Source: Candidatus Desulfarcum epimagneticum
GTDB taxonomy: Bacteria > Desulfobacterota > Desulfobacteria > Desulfobacterales > CR-1
Direction of reading: 5' to 3'
Length of the DNA: 61,918 nucleotides
Assembly: GCA_900659855.1 (NCBI GenBank)
Contig: CAACVI010000008.1
Span: 1 to 61,918 of the forward strand
Numbering within the stretch: the first letter of the stretch is position 1; the number at the start of each line of letters is the position of its first letter. Under the pieces are notes generated by a model, which saw only the letters and a program-made list of their open reading frames with translations, made no database searches and was not told the origin of the DNA. A program made the position numbers and the translations under genes. This document shows positions 17,013 to 25,690 of the stretch, piece after piece.

Positions 17013-18383
17013 ATGAACATCATCAGCATTCGCCCCGGAAAATTAAAGCTCTGGATCGCCGCCGCCATTCTGACGCTGCTCCTGGGGCCTGGCTCTCCCC
17101 ATGACCTGTCGGCGAGCGGAAAGGAAACGTACAGGAGTTTAAAGCTGTTCACCGATGTGATCCGGATTGTGGAAGACCGCTACGTGGACGAGACCGATCC
17201 CAAAGAGATGATGGAGGCGGCCATCAACGGAATGCTCAAAGGGCTGGATCCCCATTCGGCCCTTCTGCCTCCCGAAGCCTTTGACGAGCTTCGCGTGGAC
17301 ACCAAAGGCAAATTCGAGGGGCTGGGAATCGTCATCACCATCCAGAAAAAAGCCCTCACCGTGATCTCCCCCATCGTGGGAACCCCCGCGTACAAGGCCG
17401 GGATCAAGGCCGGGGACATCATCACCCGGATAGACGGCAAATCCAGCGCCGGCATGGAATTGTGGGAAGCCGTCAAAAAAATGCGGGGCCCCAGGGGAAG
17501 CTCGGTGACCATCACCATTCTCCGGAAAGACCGGGACCCCGAAGATTACACCATTGTGAGAGATGTCATTCCCATCACCAGCGTCAAATCCATGCTTCTT
17601 GAGCCGGGGTACGGCTATGCGTGGATCACCAATTTCAGGAGCAACACCACCTCGAAATTTCGCCAGGCATTAAAAACCCTTTCCGCTCCGGAGCCCCTGA
17701 AAGGGCTTGTCCTGGATTTGAGGGACAACCCCGGCGGAACCCTGGATGACGCCATCAAAATATCCGATCTTTTCCTGGAAGAGGGGGTCATCGTGTCCAT
17801 CAAGGGCCGGGACCAGGAAAACCCCAGGTCCTACAAGGCCGGGCGGAATTTGCCGAAACGGGGCTACCCCGTCGTGGTTTTAATCAACGGCGGAAGCGCC
17901 AGCGCCTCTGAAATCGTGGCCGGGGCGCTTCAGGACAACAAACGGGCCATTGTGCTGGGAACAACCTCCTTCGGCAAGGGCTCGGTCCAGAGCGTGGAAC
18001 GCTTAAGAGACGGGTACGGCCTTAAATTGACGGTGGCCCGGTATTACACCCCGAGCGGCCGGTCCATCCAGGCCAAGGGCATCCGCCCGGATATTGTGCT
18101 GCCCTATCGGTTTATCGACCGGGAAAAAGAATATTCGGAAGAAGATGTCATGATCAAAGAAAAGGATTTGAAAAACCACCTGACGGCCCCGGGAAAAGCT
18201 CCGGAGCAAAAGAAAAAGGATGACCCGGAAAAAACCGAATCCGAATCCGAAAAATCCGAAAAAAAGAGAAGCCACGGCGTGGAATCCAGGCACGGCCCGC
18301 TGGAGCAGGAGTCGCTGATGTCCGACAACCAGGTGGTTCACGCGTTTGACATACTCAAAGCGTATCATATTTTAAAGAACTGA
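17013..18383 (+). CDS. ctpA: C-terminal processing protease (S41A, CtpA/Prc type)
   Basis: 456 residues from the ATG at 17013, preceded by AAGGAG; an in-frame ATG at 16989 lies in the palindromic repeat and is less likely. Signal anchor at residues about 10-32. A PDZ domain at about 90-180 (TKGKFEGLGIVITIQ, AYKAGIKAGDIITRIDG). The S41 catalytic domain has the Ser/Lys dyad in GGSASASEI (Ser) and TTSFGKGSVQ (Lys). The enzyme trims periplasmic protein C-termini. The tail is highly charged (KDDPEKTESESEKSEKKR). It sits in the cell-envelope cluster upstream of a polysaccharide deacetylase, a common pairing in Desulfobacterota. Confidence 0.93.
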   Translation: MNIISIRPGKLKLWIAAAILTLLLGPGSPHDLSASGKETYRSLKLFTDVIRIVEDRYVDETDPKEMMEAAINGMLKGLDPHSALLPPEAFDELRVDTKGKFEGLGIVITIQKKALTVISPIVGTPAYKAGIKAGDIITRIDGKSSAGMELWEAVKKMRGPRGSSVTITILRKDRDPEDYTIVRDVIPITSVKSMLLEPGYGYAWITNFRSNTTSKFRQALKTLSAPEPLKGLVLDLRDNPGGTLDDAIKISDLFLEEGVIVSIKGRDQENPRSYKAGRNLPKRGYPVVVLINGGSASASEIVAGALQDNKRAIVLGTTSFGKGSVQSVERLRDGYGLKLTVARYYTPSGRSIQAKGIRPDIVLPYRFIDREKEYSEEDVMIKEKDLKNHLTAPGKAPEQKKKDDPEKTESESEKSEKKRSHGVESRHGPLEQESLMSDNQVVHAFDILKAYHILKN

Positions 18384-18388
18384 TATCA

Positions 18389-19423
18389 ATGCCGAAAAAA
18401 AAGCCGAAAGGCGGCGTGAAAACGAAGAAAACGCTTTCAATCACAGGAAAAAAGGGGGCGAAAAAAAAAGAAAACAAGAAAAAAAACAAAAAAACATGGC
18501 GGCGGCGCGCCGTTTTAATCCCGGCGGGGGCTCTCGTTCTTCTGGCGGCGCTCTCGGCCCTGATCGCCGGCCGGATATGGATTGAAAAACAGCGGACCCC
18601 GGCGAAACCGGGCTCCGCCTTTCATATGGTCAAGCCGCCCTTTCACATGATAGAGAAGGACGGGCCGGGAAAACCGCTCTTTGAGGAGCCGGGCCCGGAC
18701 CCCGGCCCTTCCCCGGACCGGGGGCCGATTCAAACTCAGCGAACGGCGGCGGATTTTCCGAGGGCGGCCATTATCATCGACGATCTGGGATGCGACGCCG
18801 GGGTGGCCCGAAAAATACTGGAGCTGGATCCGAGCCTGACCCTGTCGGCCCTGCCCCACTGCCCTTTTTCCGTTAAAATCATTCAAATGGCCCAGGAAAA
18901 GGGGTTTGAGACCATGCTTCATCTTCCCATGGAGCCCGATAAATATCCCCATATTGATCCGGGACCCGGCTCCCTTCTGACTTCCATGGATCCGGAGGAT
19001 CTCATCAAAAAACTGGTTTCAAACCTGGACGCCATGCCCGGGATCAAAGGGGTCAACAACCACATGGGGTCGAAGATGACCGCCAGGGAGTCCGACATGG
19101 CCCTGATTTTCTCGACCCTTGAAAAAAGAGGGCTTTTCTTCATTGACAGCCGCACCTCGGCCCACACCCAGTGCCGAAAGGCGGCGGAGGTTTCCGGCGT
19201 TAAATTCGCCGAAAGGGATGTGTTCATCGACCACATCCAGTCGGCCTATTTTATACAAAAACAGCTCAAACGCTTCACGGACCTGGCCGTCCGGCGGGGA
19301 AAGGCCATCGGAATCGCCCATCCCCACGCCCTCACCATCGATATCCTGAGGCGGGAGCTTCCGGCGATCAAGAAAAAAATAAAACTGGTTTCAGCTTCCG
19401 AGCTGACCCACTATGTGAGATGA
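18389..19423 (+). CDS. Divergent polysaccharide deacetylase family protein
   Basis: 344 residues. The first ~37 are Lys-rich (KKGAKKKENKKKNKKTWRRR), then one TM helix at about 40-62, so the catalytic part lies in the periplasm. The fold of the divergent deacetylase family (PF04748) is seen from about 130: AAIIIDDLGCDAG, LSALPHCPFS, MLHLPMEP, GVNNHMGSKMTA, FFIDSRTSAHT. The family resembles NodB deacetylases; the substrate is not established. The start is 6 bp after the ctpA stop, so both are probably one transcript. The poly-Lys N-terminus is encoded by A-rich DNA unlike its GC-rich neighbours. Confidence 0.85.
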   Translation: MPKKKPKGGVKTKKTLSITGKKGAKKKENKKKNKKTWRRRAVLIPAGALVLLAALSALIAGRIWIEKQRTPAKPGSAFHMVKPPFHMIEKDGPGKPLFEEPGPDPGPSPDRGPIQTQRTAADFPRAAIIIDDLGCDAGVARKILELDPSLTLSALPHCPFSVKIIQMAQEKGFETMLHLPMEPDKYPHIDPGPGSLLTSMDPEDLIKKLVSNLDAMPGIKGVNNHMGSKMTARESDMALIFSTLEKRGLFFIDSRTSAHTQCRKAAEVSGVKFAERDVFIDHIQSAYFIQKQLKRFTDLAVRRGKAIGIAHPHALTIDILRRELPAIKKKIKLVSASELTHYVR

Positions 19424-19445
19424 AATATCAAATTAGGAGAAAAAA

Positions 19446-20612
19446 ATGGATTTCAAACTAACCAAAGAACATGAAATGCTCAGAAAGGCGGTCCGGGAAT
19501 TCGCCGTCAAAAAAATCGCGCCATACGCCGACCAGTGGGACCAGGACCACTATTTTCCCTACAAAGAGGCCATCAAACCCATGGGAGAGCTGGGCTTTTT
19601 CGGAACCGTGATCCCCGAGGATCTCGGCGGCGAGGAGATGGGATGGATGGCCGCCATGATCGTGACCGAAGAAATCGCCCGGGCCTCCAGCTCCTTAAGG
19701 GTCCAGATCAACATGCAGACTTTGGGATGCGCCTACACCATATACCGGTACGGAAGCGAAGAGCTTAAAAAGAAATACATTCCCAAACTGGTCTCGGCCG
19801 AATACGTCGGGGGATTCGCCATCACCGAGCCCGACGCCGGATCGGATGTCATGGCCATGAATTCCGAAGCGGTGGAAAAAGACGGGAACTGGATTTTAAA
19901 CGGGTCCAAAACCTGGATATCCAACGCCGATTACGCCGATCTGGTCATCTACTACGCCTACACCGACAAGTCAAAAGGCTCCAGGGGGCTGTCGGCCTTT
20001 GTGGTGGAGCTTAAAAATTTCAATGGGGTCAAAACATCGGGCCTGGACAAAATGGGCTCCCACTCATCTCCCACCGGGGAAATATTTCTCACCGACACCG
20101 AGGTCCCCGCGGGCAACATCCTGGGAAAACCGGGCGACGGCGCCTCCATTGTGTTCAGCTCGCTCAACCAGACGCGCCTTTCGGCCGCGGCCGGGGCCGT
20201 GGGTCTGGCCCAGGCCTGCTATGACACCGCGCTCAAATACTGCGGGGAGCGCAAACAGTTTGGAAAGCCCATCGGCTCCTTCCAGATGAACCAGGACATG
20301 ATCGCCCAGATGTCGGCGGAAATCGAGGCGGCCCGCCTCCTGGTTTACAAGGCGGCCTGGGCCAAAGACCAGGGCCTTCTCAACAACGGGCTGGACGTGG
20401 CCCAGGCCAAGTATTTCGCCGGCGAGGTGGTGACCAAGTGCTCGAATTACGCCATGAAAATACTGGGCGCCTACGGCTATTCCACGGAGTACCCGGTGGC
20501 CCGTTTCTACCGGGACACGCCCACCTACACCATGGTGGAGGGCTCCTCCAACATCTGCAAATGGATCATCGCTCTGGATCAGCTGGGGATCAGGAAGGCC
20601 AACCGAAAATAA
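19446..20612 (+). CDS. Acyl-CoA dehydrogenase, likely non-decarboxylating glutaryl-CoA dehydrogenase
   Basis: 388 residues, clear AGGAG 7 nt upstream. Acyl-CoA dehydrogenase signatures: FAITEPDAGSDVMAM (FAD/substrate), GSKTWISNADYADL, RKQFGKPIGSFQMNQ, and a likely catalytic Glu at about 365 in MVEGSSNICKWI. It strongly resembles, from memory, the Desulfococcus multivorans glutaryl-CoA dehydrogenase that oxidises glutaryl-CoA to glutaconyl-CoA without decarboxylation. The gene for glutaconyl-CoA decarboxylase alpha lies 0.6 kb downstream, which fits a two-step route to crotonyl-CoA in aromatic or dicarboxylate degradation. A generic short-chain dehydrogenase role cannot be excluded by sequence alone. 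Confidence 0.85.
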   Translation: MDFKLTKEHEMLRKAVREFAVKKIAPYADQWDQDHYFPYKEAIKPMGELGFFGTVIPEDLGGEEMGWMAAMIVTEEIARASSSLRVQINMQTLGCAYTIYRYGSEELKKKYIPKLVSAEYVGGFAITEPDAGSDVMAMNSEAVEKDGNWILNGSKTWISNADYADLVIYYAYTDKSKGSRGLSAFVVELKNFNGVKTSGLDKMGSHSSPTGEIFLTDTEVPAGNILGKPGDGASIVFSSLNQTRLSAAAGAVGLAQACYDTALKYCGERKQFGKPIGSFQMNQDMIAQMSAEIEAARLLVYKAAWAKDQGLLNNGLDVAQAKYFAGEVVTKCSNYAMKILGAYGYSTEYPVARFYRDTPTYTMVEGSSNICKWIIALDQLGIRKANRK

Positions 20613-20615
20613 TCT

Positions 20616-20750
20616 GACGGCATCGTAAAGAAAATGCGTCACGGCGTTTTTTTGTTCGCTCGGCATACTGATATGTATAGCCTCCGCGCTCAAAAAAACG
20701 CCAAGCCTTGTGGCTTAAATTTTATCATATGGAATTTTTACGATGCCGTC
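20616..20750. repeat. Palindromic intergenic element, copy 2
   Basis: 135 bp. GACGGCATCGTAAAG at the left is inverted as TTTTTACGATGCCGTC at the right. Inner arms GGCGTTTTTTTG and CAAAAAAACGCC also pair. The core TTCGCTCGGCATACTGATATG is the reverse complement of the copy-1 core. It begins 3 bp after the acyl-CoA dehydrogenase stop. Confidence 0.8.
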
Positions 20751-20797
20751 TAAGCGGTTCGAGTTTATCAACTTTAAAGCAAAAGGAGCGTAAGACT

Positions 20798-21187
20798 TTG
20801 GACGACCCCGTCAAGGAAAAAACAGCCCAGACCGCCGGACTTTACTTCAAGGGCGTGAAAGATTCCAAGCCCTATGACCTCTGGCGCTCTTTTGACAAGG
20901 ACCTCGCAAAGGACCTGTCTCTTTTTATCACGGGAAAAATGTACGCCCGGGAAAAACTGCCCCACACCACCCGCCAGCTTATCACGGTGTCGGCCCTGAC
21001 GGCGCTTTCGCGGCCCGATGAGCTGCGCCTGCACATCCAGGCGGCCCTGAACGTGGGATGCGACCCCCGTGACATCGCGGAAACCATTTTCCAGACATCG
21101 GTGTACGCCGGAGTGCCGGCCACCAACACGGCCTTAAAAACCCTTCAATCCGTTCTGGAGGAAAAGGGCCTGTGGCCCCTGGAATAA
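20798..21187 (+). CDS. Carboxymuconolactone decarboxylase-like (AhpD fold) protein
   Basis: 129 residues from a TTG at 20798, chosen because AAAGGAG lies 10 nt upstream and the longer frame runs back into the palindromic repeat. Contains the CMD-like helical pattern (ARE-LPHTTRQLITVSALTAL, LRLHIQAALNVGCDPRDIAE, FQTSVYAGVPATNTALKT). There is a single Cys in the GCDP motif and no CxxC, so an AhpD-type thiol peroxidase role is unlikely. Small CMD proteins often accompany acyl-CoA degradation genes without a defined reaction. Placed between the dehydrogenase and gcdA, it probably belongs to the same transcript. Confidence 0.8.
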   Translation: MDDPVKEKTAQTAGLYFKGVKDSKPYDLWRSFDKDLAKDLSLFITGKMYAREKLPHTTRQLITVSALTALSRPDELRLHIQAALNVGCDPRDIAETIFQTSVYAGVPATNTALKTLQSVLEEKGLWPLE

Positions 21188-21252
21188 AGGGGCGCCCGTC
21201 TGACCGATTGACCTGAACGATTCACCCGACCAACCCAATGGAGAGCATGCAA

Positions 21253-22986
21253 ATGAGACAATATTTTGAAAAAATGACCGTGTTCGGAAACCCGCTCAGT
21301 GAGGGGCAGCTGAAAAGCTCCGAGGAAAATGCCAAACAAGTCCAGGAGGTGGAAAACAGCCTGAGGGAAGCGGAAAAGAAGGTGGAAAACGCCGGATTTC
21401 CCGAAGAAAAAATCAACGCCAGGGGCATGATGACCGTGTGGCAGCGGCTCCGGTACCTGGTGGACCCGGGAACCTGGACCCCGCTTCACACGCTGTACAA
21501 CCCCGAGGACAATGTGGAGGGGACCACCAACGTCATCGACGGCCTGGGCAAAATCTCAGGCAGGTGGGCCGTGATCATCGGGTTCGACAACAAGGTCATG
21601 GCCGGCGCGTGGCTCCCGGGCCAGGCGGAAAATATCCTGCGGGTCACCGATCTGTCCAAAAGGCTCAACATTCCCCTGGTGTGGCTGGTCAACTGCAGCG
21701 GGGTGAAGCTCACCGAGCAGGAGAAATTCTACGCCGGCCGCCGCGGGGGCGGGACCACCTTTTTCCGCCACGCGGAGCTGGAGCAGATGGGCATCCCGGT
21801 GCTGGCGGGCCTCTACGGCACCAACCCGGCCGGCGGCGGGTACCAGGGCATCAGCCCCACCATCCTTTTCGCCCATAAAAACTGCAACATCGCCGTGGGC
21901 GGGGGAGGCATCCTCAGCGGCATGTCCCCCAAGGGATACTTCGACATGGAAGGGGCCGAAAACCTCATCAAATCGGCCAAGACATTCAAGGCCAAACCCC
22001 CCGGAAGCGTGGACATCCATTACGACAAAACGGGATTTTTCCGCTATGTGTACGAGGAGGAGACCGGGGTGCTGGACGGGCTCAAGGACTACATGAAGGA
22101 CATGCCGGGATACCATCCCAAATTTTTCCGCGTGGCCGAGCCCAAAGAGCCCATATTCCCGGCTTCGGACCTGTGCCGCCTGGTGCCGTTCAACCAGAAA
22201 CAGATTTACGATTTTGACGAGGTCCTGGCCCGCCTGGTGGATGGAAGCGAGCACATGGAGTTTAAGCCCGACTACGGTCCCGAGATATACACCGGCCTTT
22301 GCAAGATCGACGGATTTCCCGTGGGATGCATCGGAAACCGCCAGGGATACCTGGGGGACGATTACCCGGAATACGCCTCGTACCCGGGGATCGGGGGAAA
22401 ACTCTACCGCCGGGGGCTCATCAAGATGAATGAGTTCGTGACCCTCTGCGGCCGGGACCGGCTGCCCGTCATCTGGTTCCAGGACACATCGGGAATCGAT
22501 GTGGGCGACATCGCGGAGTCCGCCGAACTCCTGGGCCTGGGGCAGAGCCTGAACTACTCCATCCAGCAGACCGGCGTCCCCATGCTGCTGGTGGTCTTAA
22601 GAAAGGGAAGCGCGGCGGCCCATTACGTCATGGGAGGCCCCACGGCCAACCGCAACAACGCCTTCACCCTGGGAACGCCCACCACGGAAATTTACGTCAT
22701 GCACGGCGAAACCGCCGCCGCCGCGTCCTTTTCCCGCCGGCTGGTAAAGGAGGAGGCCGCCGGGCGGCCGCTGGACCCCATCATCGAAAACATGAACAAG
22801 ATGGCCCAGGAATACCACGACAATTCCCGGCCCGAATACTGCGCCAAGATGGGTTTTGTGGATGAAATCGCGAAAATGACCGACGTCCGCAAATACATGG
22901 CGTCCTTCGCCGGCGCCGCTTACCAGAATCCCCAATCCATCTGCCCCCAGCATCATATGATGCTGCCGAGGATTATACGGGGATAA
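21253..22986 (+). CDS. gcdA: Glutaconyl-CoA decarboxylase alpha subunit (carboxyltransferase)
   Basis: 577 residues from the ATG at 21253 (GGAG 9 nt upstream); in-frame ATGs at 21238 and 21247 are alternatives. Two crotonase-like carboxyltransferase halves: N-half LNIPLVWLVNCSGVKLTEQE, GTNPAGGGYQGISPT; C-half LPVIWFQDTSGIDVGDIAE, LLGLGQSLNYSIQQ, RKGSAAAHYVMGGP. It matches, from memory, Acidaminococcus GcdA almost end to end, including the tail ICPQHHMMLPR. GcdA moves CO2 from glutaconyl-CoA to biotin; partner subunits GcdB (Na+ pump), GcdC (biotin carrier) and GcdD are not in this window. Expected to act on the product of the upstream dehydrogenase. Confidence 0.9.
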   Translation: MRQYFEKMTVFGNPLSEGQLKSSEENAKQVQEVENSLREAEKKVENAGFPEEKINARGMMTVWQRLRYLVDPGTWTPLHTLYNPEDNVEGTTNVIDGLGKISGRWAVIIGFDNKVMAGAWLPGQAENILRVTDLSKRLNIPLVWLVNCSGVKLTEQEKFYAGRRGGGTTFFRHAELEQMGIPVLAGLYGTNPAGGGYQGISPTILFAHKNCNIAVGGGGILSGMSPKGYFDMEGAENLIKSAKTFKAKPPGSVDIHYDKTGFFRYVYEEETGVLDGLKDYMKDMPGYHPKFFRVAEPKEPIFPASDLCRLVPFNQKQIYDFDEVLARLVDGSEHMEFKPDYGPEIYTGLCKIDGFPVGCIGNRQGYLGDDYPEYASYPGIGGKLYRRGLIKMNEFVTLCGRDRLPVIWFQDTSGIDVGDIAESAELLGLGQSLNYSIQQTGVPMLLVVLRKGSAAAHYVMGGPTANRNNAFTLGTPTTEIYVMHGETAAAASFSRRLVKEEAAGRPLDPIIENMNKMAQEYHDNSRPEYCAKMGFVDEIAKMTDVRKYMASFAGAAYQNPQSICPQHHMMLPRIIRG

Positions 22987-23026
22987 AAACCGGCTGTCTG
23001 AAAGCTCCTTTTGCCGGCGTTTCGGA

Positions 23027-24091
23027 TCACGGGTCCGGGACGCCGGCCTCTTCAAATGTCATCACTTCCTTAAACACCTTCACGGCCGCCTCAATCACGC
23101 CCATGGCCAGGGCCGCGCCGGTCCCCTCCCCCAGGCGAAGCCCCAGGCTCAGGATGGGCTCAATGCCGAGAAATCCAAGCATATGAACATGCCCGGGCTC
23201 CCGGGAGCAATGGCCGGCGAACATATATCCGACCGACGCCGGGCTCAAGGCATGGGCGATGAGCGCGCCCGCCGTGGAGATGAACCCGTCCACGACCACC
23301 GGTTTTTTGTGAAAAGCCGCGGCCAGAATCGATCCCGCGATGGCCCCGATCTCAAATCCGCCCACCTTGGAAAGAACGTCCAGCCCGTCTTTCGGGTCGG
23401 GCCGGTTGAGTTCCAGACCCCGCCGGATGGCCTCTTTCTTTCTTTCGAGACCCGCCGCGTCCACCCCGGTTCCGGGCCCGGTCATCTCATCCGACCCTTT
23501 GCCGGTGATGGCCATGCCCACGGCCGCCGAGGGGCTGGTGTTTCCGATTCCCATGTCCCCGGTTCCCAGGATGTCCAGGCCCTCTTTGAACAGCGCCGAG
23601 GCCCTTTCAAAGCCGATCATGACGGATTTTTCAGCGTCTTCACGGGACATGGCCGGGCCCTGGGTGAAATCGGCCGTCCCCCGGCCCACTTTTTCCACAT
23701 GCAAAAGACCGGGGTCCGTGCCCGATGTTTCAATATCCGGTATCACGCCCACGTCCACCACCCGGACCCGGGCGCCCACATGCCGGGATATGGCGTTGAT
23801 ACCCGCTCCCCCGGCCAGAAACGTCGTCACCATGGCGCCGGTGACCTCCTGGGGGTAGGCGCTGACCCCATTTCCGGCCACGCCGTGGTCGGCGGCCATG
23901 ACCAAAACCGCCTTTTCATCCACCCGGGGGTCCAGTCCCCGGGAAATGGCGCACAGTCTTTCCCCGATGTCGTGCAGCCGTCCCAGCGCCCGGGGGGGCA
24001 TCACCAGGCGCTCCGTTCGCTCGGCGGCCGCCCGCCGGCTCCACTGATCGTCCAGGGGCTCGATTCCCGCTAAAATGTCATTGAGTGTCAA
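23027..24091 (-). CDS. cobT: Nicotinate-nucleotide-dimethylbenzimidazole phosphoribosyltransferase
   Basis: 354 residues, apparently starting at TTG 24091; no ATG or GTG is available near the N-terminus. CobT motifs: MAADHGVAGNGVSAYPQEVT (about 66-85), FLAGGAGINAISRH, GDMGIGNTSPSAAV, and near the C-terminus GHCSREPGHVHMLGF plus LGLRLGEGTGAALA. CobT activates the lower-ligand base for cobalamin assembly. It is last in a leftward operon with cooC and others, and converges on gcdA with only 40 bp between stops. The cell has a B12-dependent ribonucleotide reductase (57095), consistent with cobamide synthesis. Confidence 0.95.
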   Translation of the reverse strand: MTLNDILAGIEPLDDQWSRRAAAERTERLVMPPRALGRLHDIGERLCAISRGLDPRVDEKAVLVMAADHGVAGNGVSAYPQEVTGAMVTTFLAGGAGINAISRHVGARVRVVDVGVIPDIETSGTDPGLLHVEKVGRGTADFTQGPAMSREDAEKSVMIGFERASALFKEGLDILGTGDMGIGNTSPSAAVGMAITGKGSDEMTGPGTGVDAAGLERKKEAIRRGLELNRPDPKDGLDVLSKVGGFEIGAIAGSILAAAFHKKPVVVDGFISTAGALIAHALSPASVGYMFAGHCSREPGHVHMLGFLGIEPILSLGLRLGEGTGAALAMGVIEAAVKVFKEVMTFEEAGVPDP

Positions 24092-24122
24092 TTTTAAAAC
24101 CGTCCTTTCTTCTTTTCATGAT

Positions 24123-25016
24123 TCAGTCTGTTTTTTTAGGGCTCGTCAAAAACGTATGCCAAACCCCGTCCCGGCTCCACCTTTTCTCCACCTTCGCCGG
24201 GAGGCCCTCCAGCCTTTGGACGATGTCCCGGCCCTGGCTTTTTAAAAGGCCGGACAGGATCACGTATGATTTGTTTGAGAAGAACTCCGGCGTCATCATG
24301 TCTTTCATGACGTCATGGTGAATGTTGGCCACCACCAGATCAAAGGGAAAGTCCGTGAAATCCAGGGCGTTTCCCTTCACGGCCAGAACCCGGTCCTCCA
24401 TGTGGTTGAGGCGGATGTTGTCCCGCGCGGTGGCGGCGGCCAGAAAGTTTAAATCCAGCGCCAGGACCCGGACCCGCCCCAGGCGGCGGGCGGCCAGGGA
24501 CAGAATGCCGGAGCCGGTCCCCATGTCCAGGACGGTTTTGACCGGGCCGCGTCTAAAAACAAACTCCAGGGCCGCGACGCAGTCCCTTGTGGTGGCGTGA
24601 TTCCCGGCCCCGAACACCACGCCCGGGTCCATTAAAATCGGATCGGGTAAAACAGGCTCAGACGAAACAGGAGGGAACGGGCCGTGGCCGGCCGAGGGCT
24701 CTTGGGGCCGGAAGTCCTGGAAACGGGCGGGAACAAACCAAAGACTCCCGGCGCGAAAACGGGAGGGAGCCTCCCCGTGCCACTGCTCATAGGGCATGCG
24801 GTATTCGTCGATGAGAGACAAATCCGGGCGCGCTTCAATAAAATCGTCCACAAGGGCCCGGGAGGGCGCCGAGAAAAAGAGAAACGACACGTCCTCCTCT
24901 TCCCAGTTCCCCATGAAATGGGGGCCGGCGATCTCCTCCCCGGTTCCGGCGCGACCGTCCACATAATAAATGTAGAGGTCTTTGAGCCGGGGAAAGCGGC
25001 CCCCGTCTTCAGGCAC
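24123..25016 (-). CDS. prmA: PrmA-like ribosomal protein L11 methyltransferase
   Basis: 297 residues from GTG 25016, overlapping the CBS gene's last codons by 8 bp. The N-terminal ~140 residues are a divergent substrate-recognition domain. The C-terminal Rossmann methyltransferase has MDPGVVFGAGNHATTRDC, the SAM motif LDMGTGSGILSLAA, and VVANIHHDVMKDM, where classic PrmA has NIL. PrmA trimethylates L11; the loss of NIL and the long linker leave room for another protein substrate. It lies in a tight operon between the CBS/ACT gene and cobT. Confidence 0.78.
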   Translation of the reverse strand: MPEDGGRFPRLKDLYIYYVDGRAGTGEEIAGPHFMGNWEEEDVSFLFFSAPSRALVDDFIEARPDLSLIDEYRMPYEQWHGEAPSRFRAGSLWFVPARFQDFRPQEPSAGHGPFPPVSSEPVLPDPILMDPGVVFGAGNHATTRDCVAALEFVFRRGPVKTVLDMGTGSGILSLAARRLGRVRVLALDLNFLAAATARDNIRLNHMEDRVLAVKGNALDFTDFPFDLVVANIHHDVMKDMMTPEFFSNKSYVILSGLLKSQGRDIVQRLEGLPAKVEKRWSRDGVWHTFLTSPKKTD

Positions 25017-25689
25017 GGGCCTTGGGGAGCTGGTCCATGTACCATCGCATGGGATCCAGCAGCTCGAAGCCGACGTCTTCCAGCCTCTTTTTGACCCCGG
25101 TCACATTCAGGGTCAGCAGATAGGCGAACACCACCCGCTTGCCCTCCTCCCAGTACCGGGCCACCAGGATGCTGCCCATGGACACATTCTCCTCGGTGAT
25201 GGCGTCCACGATTTTTTTCATCTGCCCGATCTTTTCCTCCACCACAATGCAGATCAAAGTCCCGGGCTCGCCGATTCCCAGCACGTTGATAAACGCCCGC
25301 AAAAGGTCCCGGACGGACAGAATCCCCGTGAGTCGGTTGGCCTCGTCCACCACCGGAAGCGCCCCCACCCGGGTCTTCTGGGCGAGCAAAAGAGCGTCCT
25401 GGATGGTGAGCTGGGGAGAGATGGTGACCGGATCAATGGACATGATGTCCTTGGCCTTGAGATCCACTTTCTTTTCGGACTCGGATTTTCCCCCGCCCTT
25501 TTTGTAAATGCCCTGGGGCAAAGCGCTCCTTAAATCCCGGTCCGTCACGATCCCGATGAGCAGATTTCTGGAGTCGATGACGGGAAGATGGCGGATGCGA
25601 TGCTCCCCCATCAGCCGGTGGGCGTCGTAAATATCGGCGTCTTTATCGATGGTGACCACTTCCTGGGTCATGGATTGACTGACAAACAT
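25009..25689 (-). CDS. CBS-pair and ACT domain protein (AcuB-like)
   Basis: 226 residues. Two CBS motifs at about 5-60 (VVTIDKDADIYDAHRLM, HLPVIDSRNLLIGIVTDRDL) and 78-130 (MSIDPVTISPQLTIQDALLL, ALPVVDEANRLTGILSVRDL). An ACT-like segment follows at about 140-210 (TLICIVVEEKIGQMKKIVDA). CBS pairs sense adenine nucleotides; ACT domains bind small ligands such as amino acids. It starts 1 bp after the stop of the histone-deacetylase-like gene, an arrangement like acuB-acuC of acetoin or acetyl-CoA metabolism. Confidence 0.88.
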   Translation of the reverse strand: MFVSQSMTQEVVTIDKDADIYDAHRLMGEHRIRHLPVIDSRNLLIGIVTDRDLRSALPQGIYKKGGGKSESEKKVDLKAKDIMSIDPVTISPQLTIQDALLLAQKTRVGALPVVDEANRLTGILSVRDLLRAFINVLGIGEPGTLICIVVEEKIGQMKKIVDAITEENVSMGSILVARYWEEGKRVVFAYLLTLNVTGVKKRLEDVGFELLDPMRWYMDQLPKARA

Positions 25690-25690
25690 T

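Noticed and set aside
22987-23026. Bidirectional terminator between gcdA and cobT
   Set aside because: A CCGGC/GCCGG pairing exists, but the loop is long and T-runs are poor on both strands, so it was not called.
24123-24321. Small ORF on + at 24085-24321 between cobT and prmA
   Set aside because: It overlaps prmA on the opposite strand, lacks a ribosome site and shows no motif.
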